From Kiloniellaceae bacterium (lineage in GTDB: Bacteria > Pseudomonadota > Alphaproteobacteria > Kiloniellales > J153): a stretch of 64,000 bases of DNA. Of the stretch, positions 55,722-64,000 are shown piece after piece. Where the stretch lies: NCBI GenBank assembly GCA_021776175.1, contig JAJFGJ010000006.1, positions 1-64,000 on the forward strand, written 5' to 3'. Position 1 is the stretch's first letter. Each line of letters starts with the position of its first letter. The notes under the pieces were generated by a model. That model had not been told where the DNA came from. It saw nothing but the letters and a program-made list of their open reading frames with translations, and searched no databases. A program made the translations under genes and the position numbers.

Positions 55722-56756
55722 ATGGGCAAGAATATCGTCGTGTTTTCTGACGGTACCGGCCAAGAGGGCGGCAAGGGTACCAACACCAACGTCTACAAAC
55801 TGTTCAACATGGCGCTCGACAGAACGCCGGAACAGATCGCTTTCTATGATCGAGGCCTGGGAACAGGCTGGCGAAAATTTACTGGAATGGCGGTTGGAGC
55901 AGGAATTTCGCAGAACATTATGGAATGCTATGAGTTTATTTTCGACAACTACGCTTCCGGGGACGAGGTCTTCCTCTTTGGGTTTAGCCGTGGTGCAACC
56001 ACCGTCAGAAGCCTCTCGGGTTTTATTCATTTGTTCGGAATTCTGCCCAGATCCAGGCGCGAACTTATCAAGCAAGCTTACAAGATCTATAAGATAGCCG
56101 ACAGCTCAAAACGAGAAAGCAAGGCCGCTGAGTTTGTCGCCAGGCATCACACCATGTGGTGCAAGATAAAGTTTGTCGGGGTTTGGGATACCGTCGCGGC
56201 GCTAGGCATACCAATAAAAAGCATCGACGTCCTAGCCGACCGGATTCCCTTCTTTGAGAACAAGTTTCACGACCTGCGTCTTAGCGCTTCCGTCAGACAT
56301 GGGCGCCATGCGCTCGCCATCGACGACGAACGCCGGACATTTCACCCTACATTGTGGGATGCGAAATTGCATAACGGCCAAACGATGAAGCAAGTTTGGT
56401 TTTGCGGGATGCACACGGACGTAGGGGGTGGTTACGAGGAGCAACAGTTATCGGATATCCCCCTCAACTGGATGCTCAAGGAAGCAACGTCGCATGGCCT
56501 TGAGATTTATCCCAAACATAAACTTGAGATGGACCAGCAGGTCAACGGAACGATGCACAACTCGCGTGGTACCGCGTTGACAAGACTTTTTCGCCGGAAG
56601 GTCAGGTTCTGGCCGAAGGACACGCACGGCCAGCCTTTAGTCCATCAAAGTGTTTTGGAACGCTCATTAAACCAAATGAATAAGCCTGAGCCCGCTTACA
56701 AGCCATGGATTTTGGATGGCTCTTACAAGTATGACGTGGAACCAAAGCAAGCCTAG
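55722..56756 (+). CDS. DUF2235 alpha/beta-hydrolase (Tle1-like lipase family)
   Basis: 344 residues of the DUF2235 family. It begins NIVVFSDGTGQ and has the nucleophile elbow GFSRGA (GxSxG), the Asp in VGVWDTV and the His in HTDVGGGY, which together suit a Ser-Asp-His hydrolase. Relatives include Tle1 phospholipase effectors of type VI secretion, but others are standalone. No secretion genes are near. It starts at ATG 55722 after AAGGAGA. It sits alone between guaA (divergent) and a GNAT gene, and its composition is lower in G+C than the neighbours, so it may be transferred. No immunity-like gene is adjacent. Confidence 0.83.
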   Translation: MGKNIVVFSDGTGQEGGKGTNTNVYKLFNMALDRTPEQIAFYDRGLGTGWRKFTGMAVGAGISQNIMECYEFIFDNYASGDEVFLFGFSRGATTVRSLSGFIHLFGILPRSRRELIKQAYKIYKIADSSKRESKAAEFVARHHTMWCKIKFVGVWDTVAALGIPIKSIDVLADRIPFFENKFHDLRLSASVRHGRHALAIDDERRTFHPTLWDAKLHNGQTMKQVWFCGMHTDVGGGYEEQQLSDIPLNWMLKEATSHGLEIYPKHKLEMDQQVNGTMHNSRGTALTRLFRRKVRFWPKDTHGQPLVHQSVLERSLNQMNKPEPAYKPWILDGSYKYDVEPKQA

Positions 56757-56792
56757 CAAAGGACCAAGCTAAACTTCATCAATGTCCGTACC

Positions 56793-57347
56793 TCACACCC
56801 GCCCGCCGCCTTGGTTCAGCCACGCCGGAAGGTCGGGCCAGACGTAGGCCGTTTCGTCCAGCGTGGTGCCGGCGAAGCGTTCCTGGCGCTCTGCTTTGCG
56901 AAAACCGCCCATGGCTTCATAGAAATAGCGGGAAGGATTGCCGCTTAGGACCCAGATCACGGCAGCGTCGGACTTTTGGCCGGCTAAAACCTCGAAAAGA
57001 CCCATCAGCAAACGGCGCCCAATTCCATGATTTTGCCATTCACCACATACATAGAGGGTGAAGACTTCACCGGATGCCGGCCCACCCCTGGCGGGGCCGC
57101 AGGACCCGAAGCCGATAATTCGCGCCCCTTCAGGTTCGGCGATTTCAGCAACCAAGGCCGTCTCGCTGGGCCGCGCCCGGCCCAATGCCTCCGCCCATTG
57201 CGCCGCCTGACCCTTTGCGGTCATGCTCAATAAGTACTCTTCCGGCACCAAGCCGGCGTAGGTATCGCGCCAAGTCTCGACATGAACCCGCGCGATCCCC
57301 TGTACGTCGCTGGGGCGCGCTGGGCGCAGAGCAATCGTGGCACTCAT
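56793..57347 (-). CDS. GNAT-family N-acetyltransferase
   Basis: 184 residues with the GNAT acetyl-CoA motif A in YVCGEWQNHGIGRRLL (Q-x-x-G-x-G). It acetylates an amine; whether the target is a metabolite or a protein is unknown. The ATG at 57347 gives MSATIALRPARPSDVQGIARVH compressed as MSATIALRPARP and DVQGIARVH. A longer open frame reaches 57476, but it lies inside rsmB and is unsupported. It overlaps the rsmB stop by 4 bases, so its translation is coupled to that gene. Confidence 0.87.
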   Translation of the reverse strand: MSATIALRPARPSDVQGIARVHVETWRDTYAGLVPEEYLLSMTAKGQAAQWAEALGRARPSETALVAEIAEPEGARIIGFGSCGPARGGPASGEVFTLYVCGEWQNHGIGRRLLMGLFEVLAGQKSDAAVIWVLSGNPSRYFYEAMGGFRKAERQERFAGTTLDETAYVWPDLPAWLNQGGGRV

Positions 57348-58663
57348 CGTTCCGCGCCGCGTTCCAGAACGGCCACGAAGAATCCGTCGGTGCCATGACG
57401 CGCCGGGGTCAGGCGCAAACAGGACTCGCGGAAGGTCTCCGGGCCCGGATTTTCGGACCCCAAGGCCTCCGCCCAAACTTGCGCCGCCGGGAGCAGGGAA
57501 AAACCATCCCGCCCGTGTGAAAACGCCTCGATTTGGTGCTCGTTCTCCTCCGGCAGGACGGAACAGGTCACATAAATCAGCCGCCCGCCCGGGCGCACCA
57601 GAGTCGCGGCCTTATCGAGCGATCGCGCCTGAGCGTCGCGGTAGCCCGCGAGCCGCTCCGGCGTCAGTTGCCAGCGCGCATGGGGATCGCGCCGCCAGGC
57701 GCCCGACCCGGAACAGGGGGCGTCAACCAGCACCCGGTCGTATTTCCCGGCCTGGACTCGCAGCCAAGCCTCGCCTTTTAGAACCCGGCGCTCGGCCAAG
57801 TCCGCGCCCGCCCGGCGCAGGCGCCCCGCCGCCCGGTCGAGCCGGGCCTGGTCGACATCGAGAGCGATCAACACGCCTTGATTGTTCATACTAGCGGCCA
57901 GAGCCAAGGACTTGCCGCCGGCGCCGGCGCAGAAATCCACAACCGCCATGGCGGGGCGGGCATCGCACATCAGTGCCGCGATTTGAGAGCCCGCGTCCTG
58001 AATCTCGACCAAGCCATCGCGATAAGCCGGAGTGTTCTTAACCGCCATCTGACGCCCGGCCCGCAATCCAAGCGGCAAAAACGGAATAGACGCGGTGTCC
58101 ATACCCGCTTGCGCCATGGCCGCGCGCACGGAGTCCCGGTCCGACTTCAGCGCATTGACGCGAAGGTCGAGCGGTGCGACCGCGTTCAAGGCGGTCATCT
58201 CGGCCTCAAGCTCGGAACCAAAAGCCTCGGTTAATTTTGGCGCTAGCCAAGCGGGCAACTCCAGCCGAGCCGCGCGTTCTTGGTCCGCGTGATCGAGGTC
58301 TTGCCCGCTAAGGGACCGCGCCAGCGCCCACTCGCGATCGTCGAGCGGCGCCGGACCGTATTGCGTCCCGTCGAAGAGAAGGCGCGTCCGTTCCGCGCCC
58401 AGTTCCATGGCCGAGGCGGCGATCGCCAAGTCCCGGCCAACCGGTTCGCCTGAAACCCCATCGACGCGGGCGCACCACCAGGAAAGCCGCGCGCGCCGGC
58501 GCAAGACCTCATAGACGCCTTCAGCCACCGCCCGGCGGTCCTTGGATCCCATGTAGCGGCGGGCGCGGGTAAAGGCATCCAGAACCCGATCGGCCGGTCT
58601 GTCCCCCGCCGCGACCAAGTCCAAGATATCGATCCGGGCTTGGATACGGGCGGCGGGCGTCAT
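57344..58663 (-). CDS. rsmB: 16S rRNA m5C methyltransferase, RsmB/NOP family
   Basis: 439 residues. An N-terminal RNA-binding NusB-like domain precedes the SAM-dependent domain, with FCAGAGGKSLALAA (motif I), the DAPCSGSGAWRRDP loop and VTCSVLPEENEHQI (the two catalytic cysteines of NOP2/Sun enzymes). It methylates cytosine in rRNA. The gene lies just after guaB on the same strand (27 bases). Confidence 0.9.
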   Translation of the reverse strand: MTPAARIQARIDILDLVAAGDRPADRVLDAFTRARRYMGSKDRRAVAEGVYEVLRRRARLSWWCARVDGVSGEPVGRDLAIAASAMELGAERTRLLFDGTQYGPAPLDDREWALARSLSGQDLDHADQERAARLELPAWLAPKLTEAFGSELEAEMTALNAVAPLDLRVNALKSDRDSVRAAMAQAGMDTASIPFLPLGLRAGRQMAVKNTPAYRDGLVEIQDAGSQIAALMCDARPAMAVVDFCAGAGGKSLALAASMNNQGVLIALDVDQARLDRAAGRLRRAGADLAERRVLKGEAWLRVQAGKYDRVLVDAPCSGSGAWRRDPHARWQLTPERLAGYRDAQARSLDKAATLVRPGGRLIYVTCSVLPEENEHQIEAFSHGRDGFSLLPAAQVWAEALGSENPGPETFRESCLRLTPARHGTDGFFVAVLERGAER

Positions 58664-58690
58664 CTAGAGCGCTTTCCGGCCGAAACCGTC

Positions 58691-60223
<1,533 letters not shown>

Positions 60224-60270
60224 CTAAACTTCAGGGCAATCGCGTAGAGATACCGGTGGGTATTGCAATG

Positions 60271-60367
60271 TTTCGAGACGGCCCTTCGGGCCTCCTCAAC
60301 ATGAGGATACCTATGGATCAGAGGAACAACCTCATGCTGAGGAGGCCGCGTCGCGGCCGTCTCGAAG
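60271..60367. repeat. Intergenic inverted repeat
   Basis: The left arm (60271-60306) and right arm (60330-60367) are near-complementary: CTTCGAGACGGCC on one, its complement on the other, and CCTCCTCAGCATGAGG-like sequence at the inner ends. The loop is about 23 bases. Elements of this sequence are typical dispersed repeats in Alphaproteobacteria. It lies between guaB and rlmE, which are both on the minus strand, in the 5' region of guaB and downstream of rlmE. The A+T-poor stem could act as a bidirectional terminator or RNA-stability element. Confidence 0.75.
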
Positions 60368-60397
60368 CACACCGCACCCAAATGCGGTAGCTCTGGG

Positions 60398-61156
60398 CTA
60401 ATCTTGAGACTCCCGCCCCGCCCGACTCCCCCGGAATCCCGTGGCCACGACGTACATTTCGGCCGAATCTCCGCGGCTGGCCGGGGGTTTGACGTGGCGC
60501 ACACTATCAAAGCCCTGCTTTAGGCGCGCGAGCAGGCCGGCCTCGGTTCCACCCTGAAGAACCTTGGCCACGAAGGCGCCGCCCGGGGCCAAGACCAGCT
60601 CCGCGAAATCCAGAGCGATCTCGACCAGACCCATGATCCGCAGGTGATCGGTTTTGGCGTGGCCGGTCGAGGGCGCCGCCATGTCGGAGAGGACCACATC
60701 CGCCTCGCCACCGAGTTCCGCGCGGACCCGGTCGAGGGACTCGTCCGTGCGCACATCCCCGGTCACCAGGATGGCACCTGCGATGTCTTCGATCTCGGTG
60801 ACATCGATGGCGACGACCAGGCCCTTGGGTCCGGCCCGTTCCACCGACACCTGGGTCCAGCCGCCCGGCGCGGCGCCAAGATCGACCACGCGGGCGCCGC
60901 GTTTCAGGAACGAAATCTTGTCGTCGAGCTGCGCCAGCTTGAACGCCGAACGCGAGCGATAGCCTTGGCGGCGCGCCTCGGCGACGAAGGGATCGTTAAG
61001 CTGGCGCGACAGCCAGCGCCGCGACGACTCGCTGCGCTTCCCGCCGGGCGTCAGTTTTTGCCCGAGTCCCCGTCCGGAACCGCCAAGCGCGCCGCGGCGG
61101 TGGGCGCCGCCCTTGCGCGCGCCCGGCCCCCGGCCCCCGCCGCGCGACCCGCTCAT
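60398..61156 (-). CDS. rlmE: 23S rRNA (uridine-2'-O-)-methyltransferase RlmE
   Basis: 252 residues of the FtsJ/RrmJ family. The SAM motif is VVDLGAAPGGWTQV, preceded by a basic RNA-binding N-terminus about 50 residues longer than E. coli RlmE (GGGRGPGARKGG). The K-D-K-E catalytic tetrad region includes YRSRSAFKL, VLSDMAAP and the later FVAKVL. It methylates U2552 of 23S rRNA. It lies 10 bases after the ppx stop, on the same strand. Confidence 0.93.
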   Translation of the reverse strand: MSGSRGGGRGPGARKGGAHRRGALGGSGRGLGQKLTPGGKRSESSRRWLSRQLNDPFVAEARRQGYRSRSAFKLAQLDDKISFLKRGARVVDLGAAPGGWTQVSVERAGPKGLVVAIDVTEIEDIAGAILVTGDVRTDESLDRVRAELGGEADVVLSDMAAPSTGHAKTDHLRIMGLVEIALDFAELVLAPGGAFVAKVLQGGTEAGLLARLKQGFDSVRHVKPPASRGDSAEMYVVATGFRGSRAGRESQD

Positions 61157-61166
61157 GCGGTCCGGG

Positions 61167-62255
61167 TCAGGCCCATTGGCCGGAACTCCGGTGGCTAGCG
61201 GCTTCGTCCGCCGCCAGCTGCTGGGCCCCCATCATGGTGTAGAGCATACCTTCGCGTAGCCCCCGGTCGGCCACGCGCAGGCGTCCAACGGGCCACATGC
61301 GGCACACGGCCTCAAGAATCGCGCAGCCGGCCACGACCAGATCGGCGCGTTCCCAGCCAATGCAAGGATGGGATCGCCTCTCCTCATAAGTCATGGCGAT
61401 GATTTGCCCGCTGATTTGGCGCACCGTCTCGAAATCCAGATAGCACCCGTCCACACGCGAGCGATCGTAGCGTTTCAGGCATTTGTGAACACCGACCAGG
61501 GTGGTCACCGTTCCCGAGGTGCCGAGCATCTGCAAATTCCCGCTCGCGACCAGTTCACGGATGTCCTGCTTGGCCTCGAAAGGGGCCAGGGCCTCGCGCA
61601 CTTCCTCGACCATGGCGTCGTAGTTCTCAGCCGAGATGATATTGCCGCCGTATTTCTCGGTCAGAGTCACGACGCCTATCGGGATCGAATGCCAGCCACG
61701 CAGGCGCCGGGCACCGCAACGCCCGCTGGTGGGGTGGACCTGTTCCATGCCCTGAACGCCCATGCACGCGATTTCGGTGCTACCGCCGCCGATATCGAAC
61801 ACCAGGGCGTGGGCGATGGAGTGATCGAGCAGCGGGACGCAGCCGAAGAACGCCAGGCTCGCCTCTTCGTCATTCGAGATGATCTCCAACTCGATCCCGG
61901 TCTCGCGCCGGACCCGGTTTAGAAATTGGTCGCAATTGCTGGCCCGGCGGCAAGCCTCGGTCGCCACCGCGCGCAAGTGCGTTACCCCCCGGCGGCGGAT
62001 CTTGGACGAGCACACATGAAGCGCGCTCAAGGTCCGGACCTGGGCCTCGTCCGATAGAAGCCCGCTCCCGTTCAGGCCCTCTCCCAAGCGCACGATGCGC
62101 GAGAAAGCATCGAACACGCGAAACCCCTCCCCGGCCCGGCGGGCGACCAGCAGGCGGCAGTTATTGGTGCCCAAATCCAGGGCGGCGAACACCGCCTCGC
62201 GTCCCTCTGTTTGGCGCGAAGCACCCGCTCCGTTCTTGGCAGCATATTCCGCCAC
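61167..62255 (-). CDS. ppx: Exopolyphosphatase/pppGpp phosphatase (Ppx/GppA)
   Basis: 362 residues of the ASKHA-fold Ppx/GppA family. The N-terminus has ALDLGTNNCRLLVA (phosphate 1) and the middle has VFDIGGGSTEIA (phosphate 2). It hydrolyses polyphosphate or pppGpp. The C-terminal HD-like domain of the long forms is absent, so this is the short form. It pairs with rlmE in one transcription unit. Whether it acts on polyphosphate or pppGpp is undecided. Confidence 0.9.
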   Translation of the reverse strand: MAEYAAKNGAGASRQTEGREAVFAALDLGTNNCRLLVARRAGEGFRVFDAFSRIVRLGEGLNGSGLLSDEAQVRTLSALHVCSSKIRRRGVTHLRAVATEACRRASNCDQFLNRVRRETGIELEIISNDEEASLAFFGCVPLLDHSIAHALVFDIGGGSTEIACMGVQGMEQVHPTSGRCGARRLRGWHSIPIGVVTLTEKYGGNIISAENYDAMVEEVREALAPFEAKQDIRELVASGNLQMLGTSGTVTTLVGVHKCLKRYDRSRVDGCYLDFETVRQISGQIIAMTYEERRSHPCIGWERADLVVAGCAILEAVCRMWPVGRLRVADRGLREGMLYTMMGAQQLAADEAASHRSSGQWA

Positions 62256-62473
62256 GTCTAAAGCTCCCTTTTCGCGGCTCTAAATCCGACCGCGTTATTT
62301 GGGATATCCTAAACGCCATGGCCGCAAGTACGCCAGGGCAGGCGCGCCAAATTCTAAAAAACGTGACATCTTGGCACCGCACCGGCCAAGCGCGAAGCGC
62401 GGCCTAGCCGCTGGAAGCGCGGAAAACGGTTGAATTCCTTACCCCTGAGGGACTACATAGTTCAGGAATGGGC

Positions 62474-62489
62474 CGGTTCGATTGAACCG
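62474..62489 (+). other. Hairpin just upstream of the tRNA gene
   Basis: CGGTTC-GATT-GAACCG forms a perfect 6-bp stem with a 4-base loop, 15 bases before the tRNA. It may be part of the precursor or a remnant; its role is not known. Confidence 0.35.
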
Positions 62490-62504
62490 TCCATCCCGCC
62501 CCAC

Positions 62505-62578
62505 TGGGGGATAGTTTAGCGGTAGAACTTCCGGCTCTGACCCGGACAGCCCTGGTTCAAATCCAGGTCCCCCAGCCA
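62505..62578 (+). tRNA. tRNA-Gln (anticodon CUG)
   Basis: A complete cloverleaf. Acceptor stem TGGGGGA/TCCCCCA with the U1-A72 pair typical of tRNA-Gln. D stem GTTT/GAAC with loop AGCGGTA. Anticodon stem TCCGG/CCGGA with loop CTCTGAC, giving the anticodon CTG at 62537-62539. T stem CCTGG/CCAGG with loop TTCAAAT. The discriminator base is G and the 3' CCA is encoded. A short hairpin (62613-62629) follows, with no T-run. Confidence 0.96.
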
Positions 62579-62662
62579 ATCTTCATAACCAAGGCCGTCA
62601 AGGAGCGTTTCACGGCGCCATAAGCGCCGGTCGGCCCGCACTTCCCTTTTGAGACATCCCGG

Positions 62663-64000
62663 CTAATCCCGAAACAGGAGGTAGGCCTCTTCGCGCTGGT
62701 CCTCGAGTTGGCGGTTGGCCAACTTATTGGACGGCGTGAGAGCGAGGCTTCGCCAGGCGGCACTGGCCTCGGCCAAGGCGGCTTCGAAACGCCAACGGTG
62801 CAGAAAGTGCGCGCCTATCATGGCCCGCAAGGCGGCGCGCTGCTCCAGCGAAAAAGAGGATCCCTGCAATCGGTTCAGCTTGCTTCGCGCCACGGTCAGG
62901 GATTCGATCATGGCAAAGGCACGGGTCGTCTTTTCCAATGCCGGCTGCGGCGTGTCCAGCGCCCCAAGTGCCTCCTCCAGCGCGGCCCAGCTCTCGAAGC
63001 GGCGGTCTTTCAGGGCCGCCAAGGAGGCGCTGGAGACACCTTGCGCGGCGAGCTTCTCCACGACCGGCGGGGAAAGAACATAGGCGTGATCCTGAAAGAC
63101 CCGCTGATTGAATACGTTCTGCAAGAAAAATAAGGAAATGAAGCAGATCGCGCCGGCGGCGATCGGGGTGGTGATCCAGCCCGATGCGATCCCGCCCAGG
63201 ACACGCCAGCGAATACCGCGGCCGCCCTTGAGGAGGCCAATGCCGATCACCGCCCCGACCACCGCTTGAGAACTGGAGACCGGCACCAGGGGAATGGTCG
63301 GCAAGCCATTGGAGGCGAGTAAGTGCTCCAGCCCCTGGGAGGCGAACAGCAGCAGCACGATGGAATGGGACACGACGACCACCCAGGCGGCGAGTGGGGA
63401 AAGGGGAAACAAACCGGAACCCACGGTCATCATCACCCGCTTGGAATAGGTGAAGATGCCGATGGCGATCGCCAGGGCGCCGAGCAGGAAAAGCTGCTGG
63501 ATCGCGGTAAAGTGGAACAGCTCGCTGCCGCCGAAAGCGGTAAAGGGGTTGGAGGGCACGAAGACGCCCATCACGTTGGCGATATTGTTGGCGCCCAGGG
63601 AATAGGCGCCAAGCGCGCCGGCCAGGATGAGGCCGCCGCGCGTATAGGCGTCGAGACGGAAGATGTGAAGCTTCGCCCAGGTGACCAACTTGCCGGTGAA
63701 CTTGAACAGCAGAACCCCGATAACGCCCGCCAGCAGGGGGCAGGCGACCCAGGTGGCGAGAATCTTCATCAGCGAACCGCTGTCGGTCGGCGAGCCGGTA
63801 AAGAGGTTCCAGCCGATGATCGCGCCGACAATGGCCTGGCTGGTCGAAACCGGCAGGCCCAGCTTGGTCATCCAGTAAACAGTCAGGGCCGCGGAAAAGG
63901 CGGCCATGCCAGCACCGGCAACGGTGTTGACCGCCCCCAGTTTGCCAAGCGTATGGGCCGCGCCGGCGCCGGAGATCACAGCACCGAGGATGACGAAGAT
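62663..64000 (-). CDS. PiT-family inorganic phosphate transporter, start beyond the window
   Basis: Membrane transporter that takes up phosphate with H+ or Na+. Two PiT signatures are visible: STSQAIVGAIIGWN in the N-terminal half and SSSQAVVGAVIGIG in the C-terminal half, with about ten helices. After the last helix there is a tail of about 150 residues that is hydrophilic and helical (SSASLAALKDRRFESWAAL), longer than in PitA. The reading frame is still open at position 64000 (IFVILGAVISGAGAAH), so the start lies outside; the GTG inside the window is not the true start. Confidence 0.9.
   Translation of the reverse strand: MFVILGAVISGAGAAHTLGKLGAVNTVAGAGMAAFSAALTVYWMTKLGLPVSTSQAIVGAIIGWNLFTGSPTDSGSLMKILATWVACPLLAGVIGVLLFKFTGKLVTWAKLHIFRLDAYTRGGLILAGALGAYSLGANNIANVMGVFVPSNPFTAFGGSELFHFTAIQQLFLLGALAIAIGIFTYSKRVMMTVGSGLFPLSPLAAWVVVVSHSIVLLLFASQGLEHLLASNGLPTIPLVPVSSSQAVVGAVIGIGLLKGGRGIRWRVLGGIASGWITTPIAAGAICFISLFFLQNVFNQRVFQDHAYVLSPPVVEKLAAQGVSSASLAALKDRRFESWAALEEALGALDTPQPALEKTTRAFAMIESLTVARSKLNRLQGSSFSLEQRAALRAMIGAHFLHRWRFEAALAEASAAWRSLALTPSNKLANRQLEDQREEAYLLFRD

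Noticed and set aside
55722..56756. Type VI secretion effector call for the DUF2235 gene
   Set aside because: No VgrG, PAAR, chaperone or immunity gene is nearby; only the family similarity supports it, so a general hydrolase call was kept.
62590..62635. Hairpin after the tRNA gene as a terminator
   Set aside because: The stem is only 6 bp with no T-run after it; too weak to call.

Overview
The window looks like chromosomal DNA of a high-G+C alphaproteobacterium, probably Rhodospirillales-like; the placement is inferred from gene content, not computed. Pointers are a short prolyl-tRNA synthetase, a DUF1467 protein, a bactofilin, a ChoXWV choline importer, a PCu(A)C/SCO copper pair, an LptF-LptG-LptD-SurA-PdxA-RsmA cluster, and intergenic inverted repeats of a style common in that class. 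Most of the sequence is housekeeping.

Layout. Positions 1-8274 (minus strand): proS, lolC, lolD, a homocysteine-methyltransferase-like gene, dnaE and the first codons of rpsB. Positions 8398-10390 (minus): an exported protein, a DUF1467 membrane protein that seems to start on ATT, methylmalonyl-CoA epimerase and a bactofilin. Positions 10642-15497: a patatin-like lipase whose frame is shifted at a run of eight C, a nitrilase-family amidase, a small exported protein with a strong hairpin after it, a short decayed copy of part of the nitrilase gene, and a three-part cyclase/TolB-like/TPR protein. Positions 15869-21641: a Rieske oxygenase, then a three-subunit cytoplasmic molybdoenzyme best matched to the sulfite dehydrogenase SoeABC. 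Positions 21793-25062: three transporters (AEC, EamA, MFS). Positions 25280-29208: copper delivery to cytochrome oxidase (SCO1, PCuAC), then an M14 carboxypeptidase translationally coupled to class I fumarase.

Positions 29400-37681 are dominated by a choline module. ChoX, ChoW and ChoV import choline, a winged-helix regulator diverges from them (apparently on a leaderless transcript), and a GMC choline dehydrogenase follows. A HAD phosphatase lies at the end of the transporter operon. Positions 37694-47644 hold holC-pepA, and divergently lptF-lptG-lptD-surA-pdxA-rsmA (outer-membrane LPS export, porin folding, vitamin B6, rRNA methylation).

Positions 47695-51001 are the most accessory-looking stretch. 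A lipoprotein gene overlaps a large patatin whose catalytic halves are separated by a multi-pass membrane domain, in DNA visibly richer in A+T than its flanks. A DUF2235 hydrolase (55722-56756) is a second accessory lipase-like island between guaA and a GNAT gene. The rest (51341-64000) is nucleotide metabolism and RNA modification (gmk, yicC, guaA, rsmB, guaB, rlmE, ppx), a tRNA-Gln(CUG) and a truncated PiT phosphate transporter. No CRISPR array, rRNA, insertion sequence or prophage was seen.
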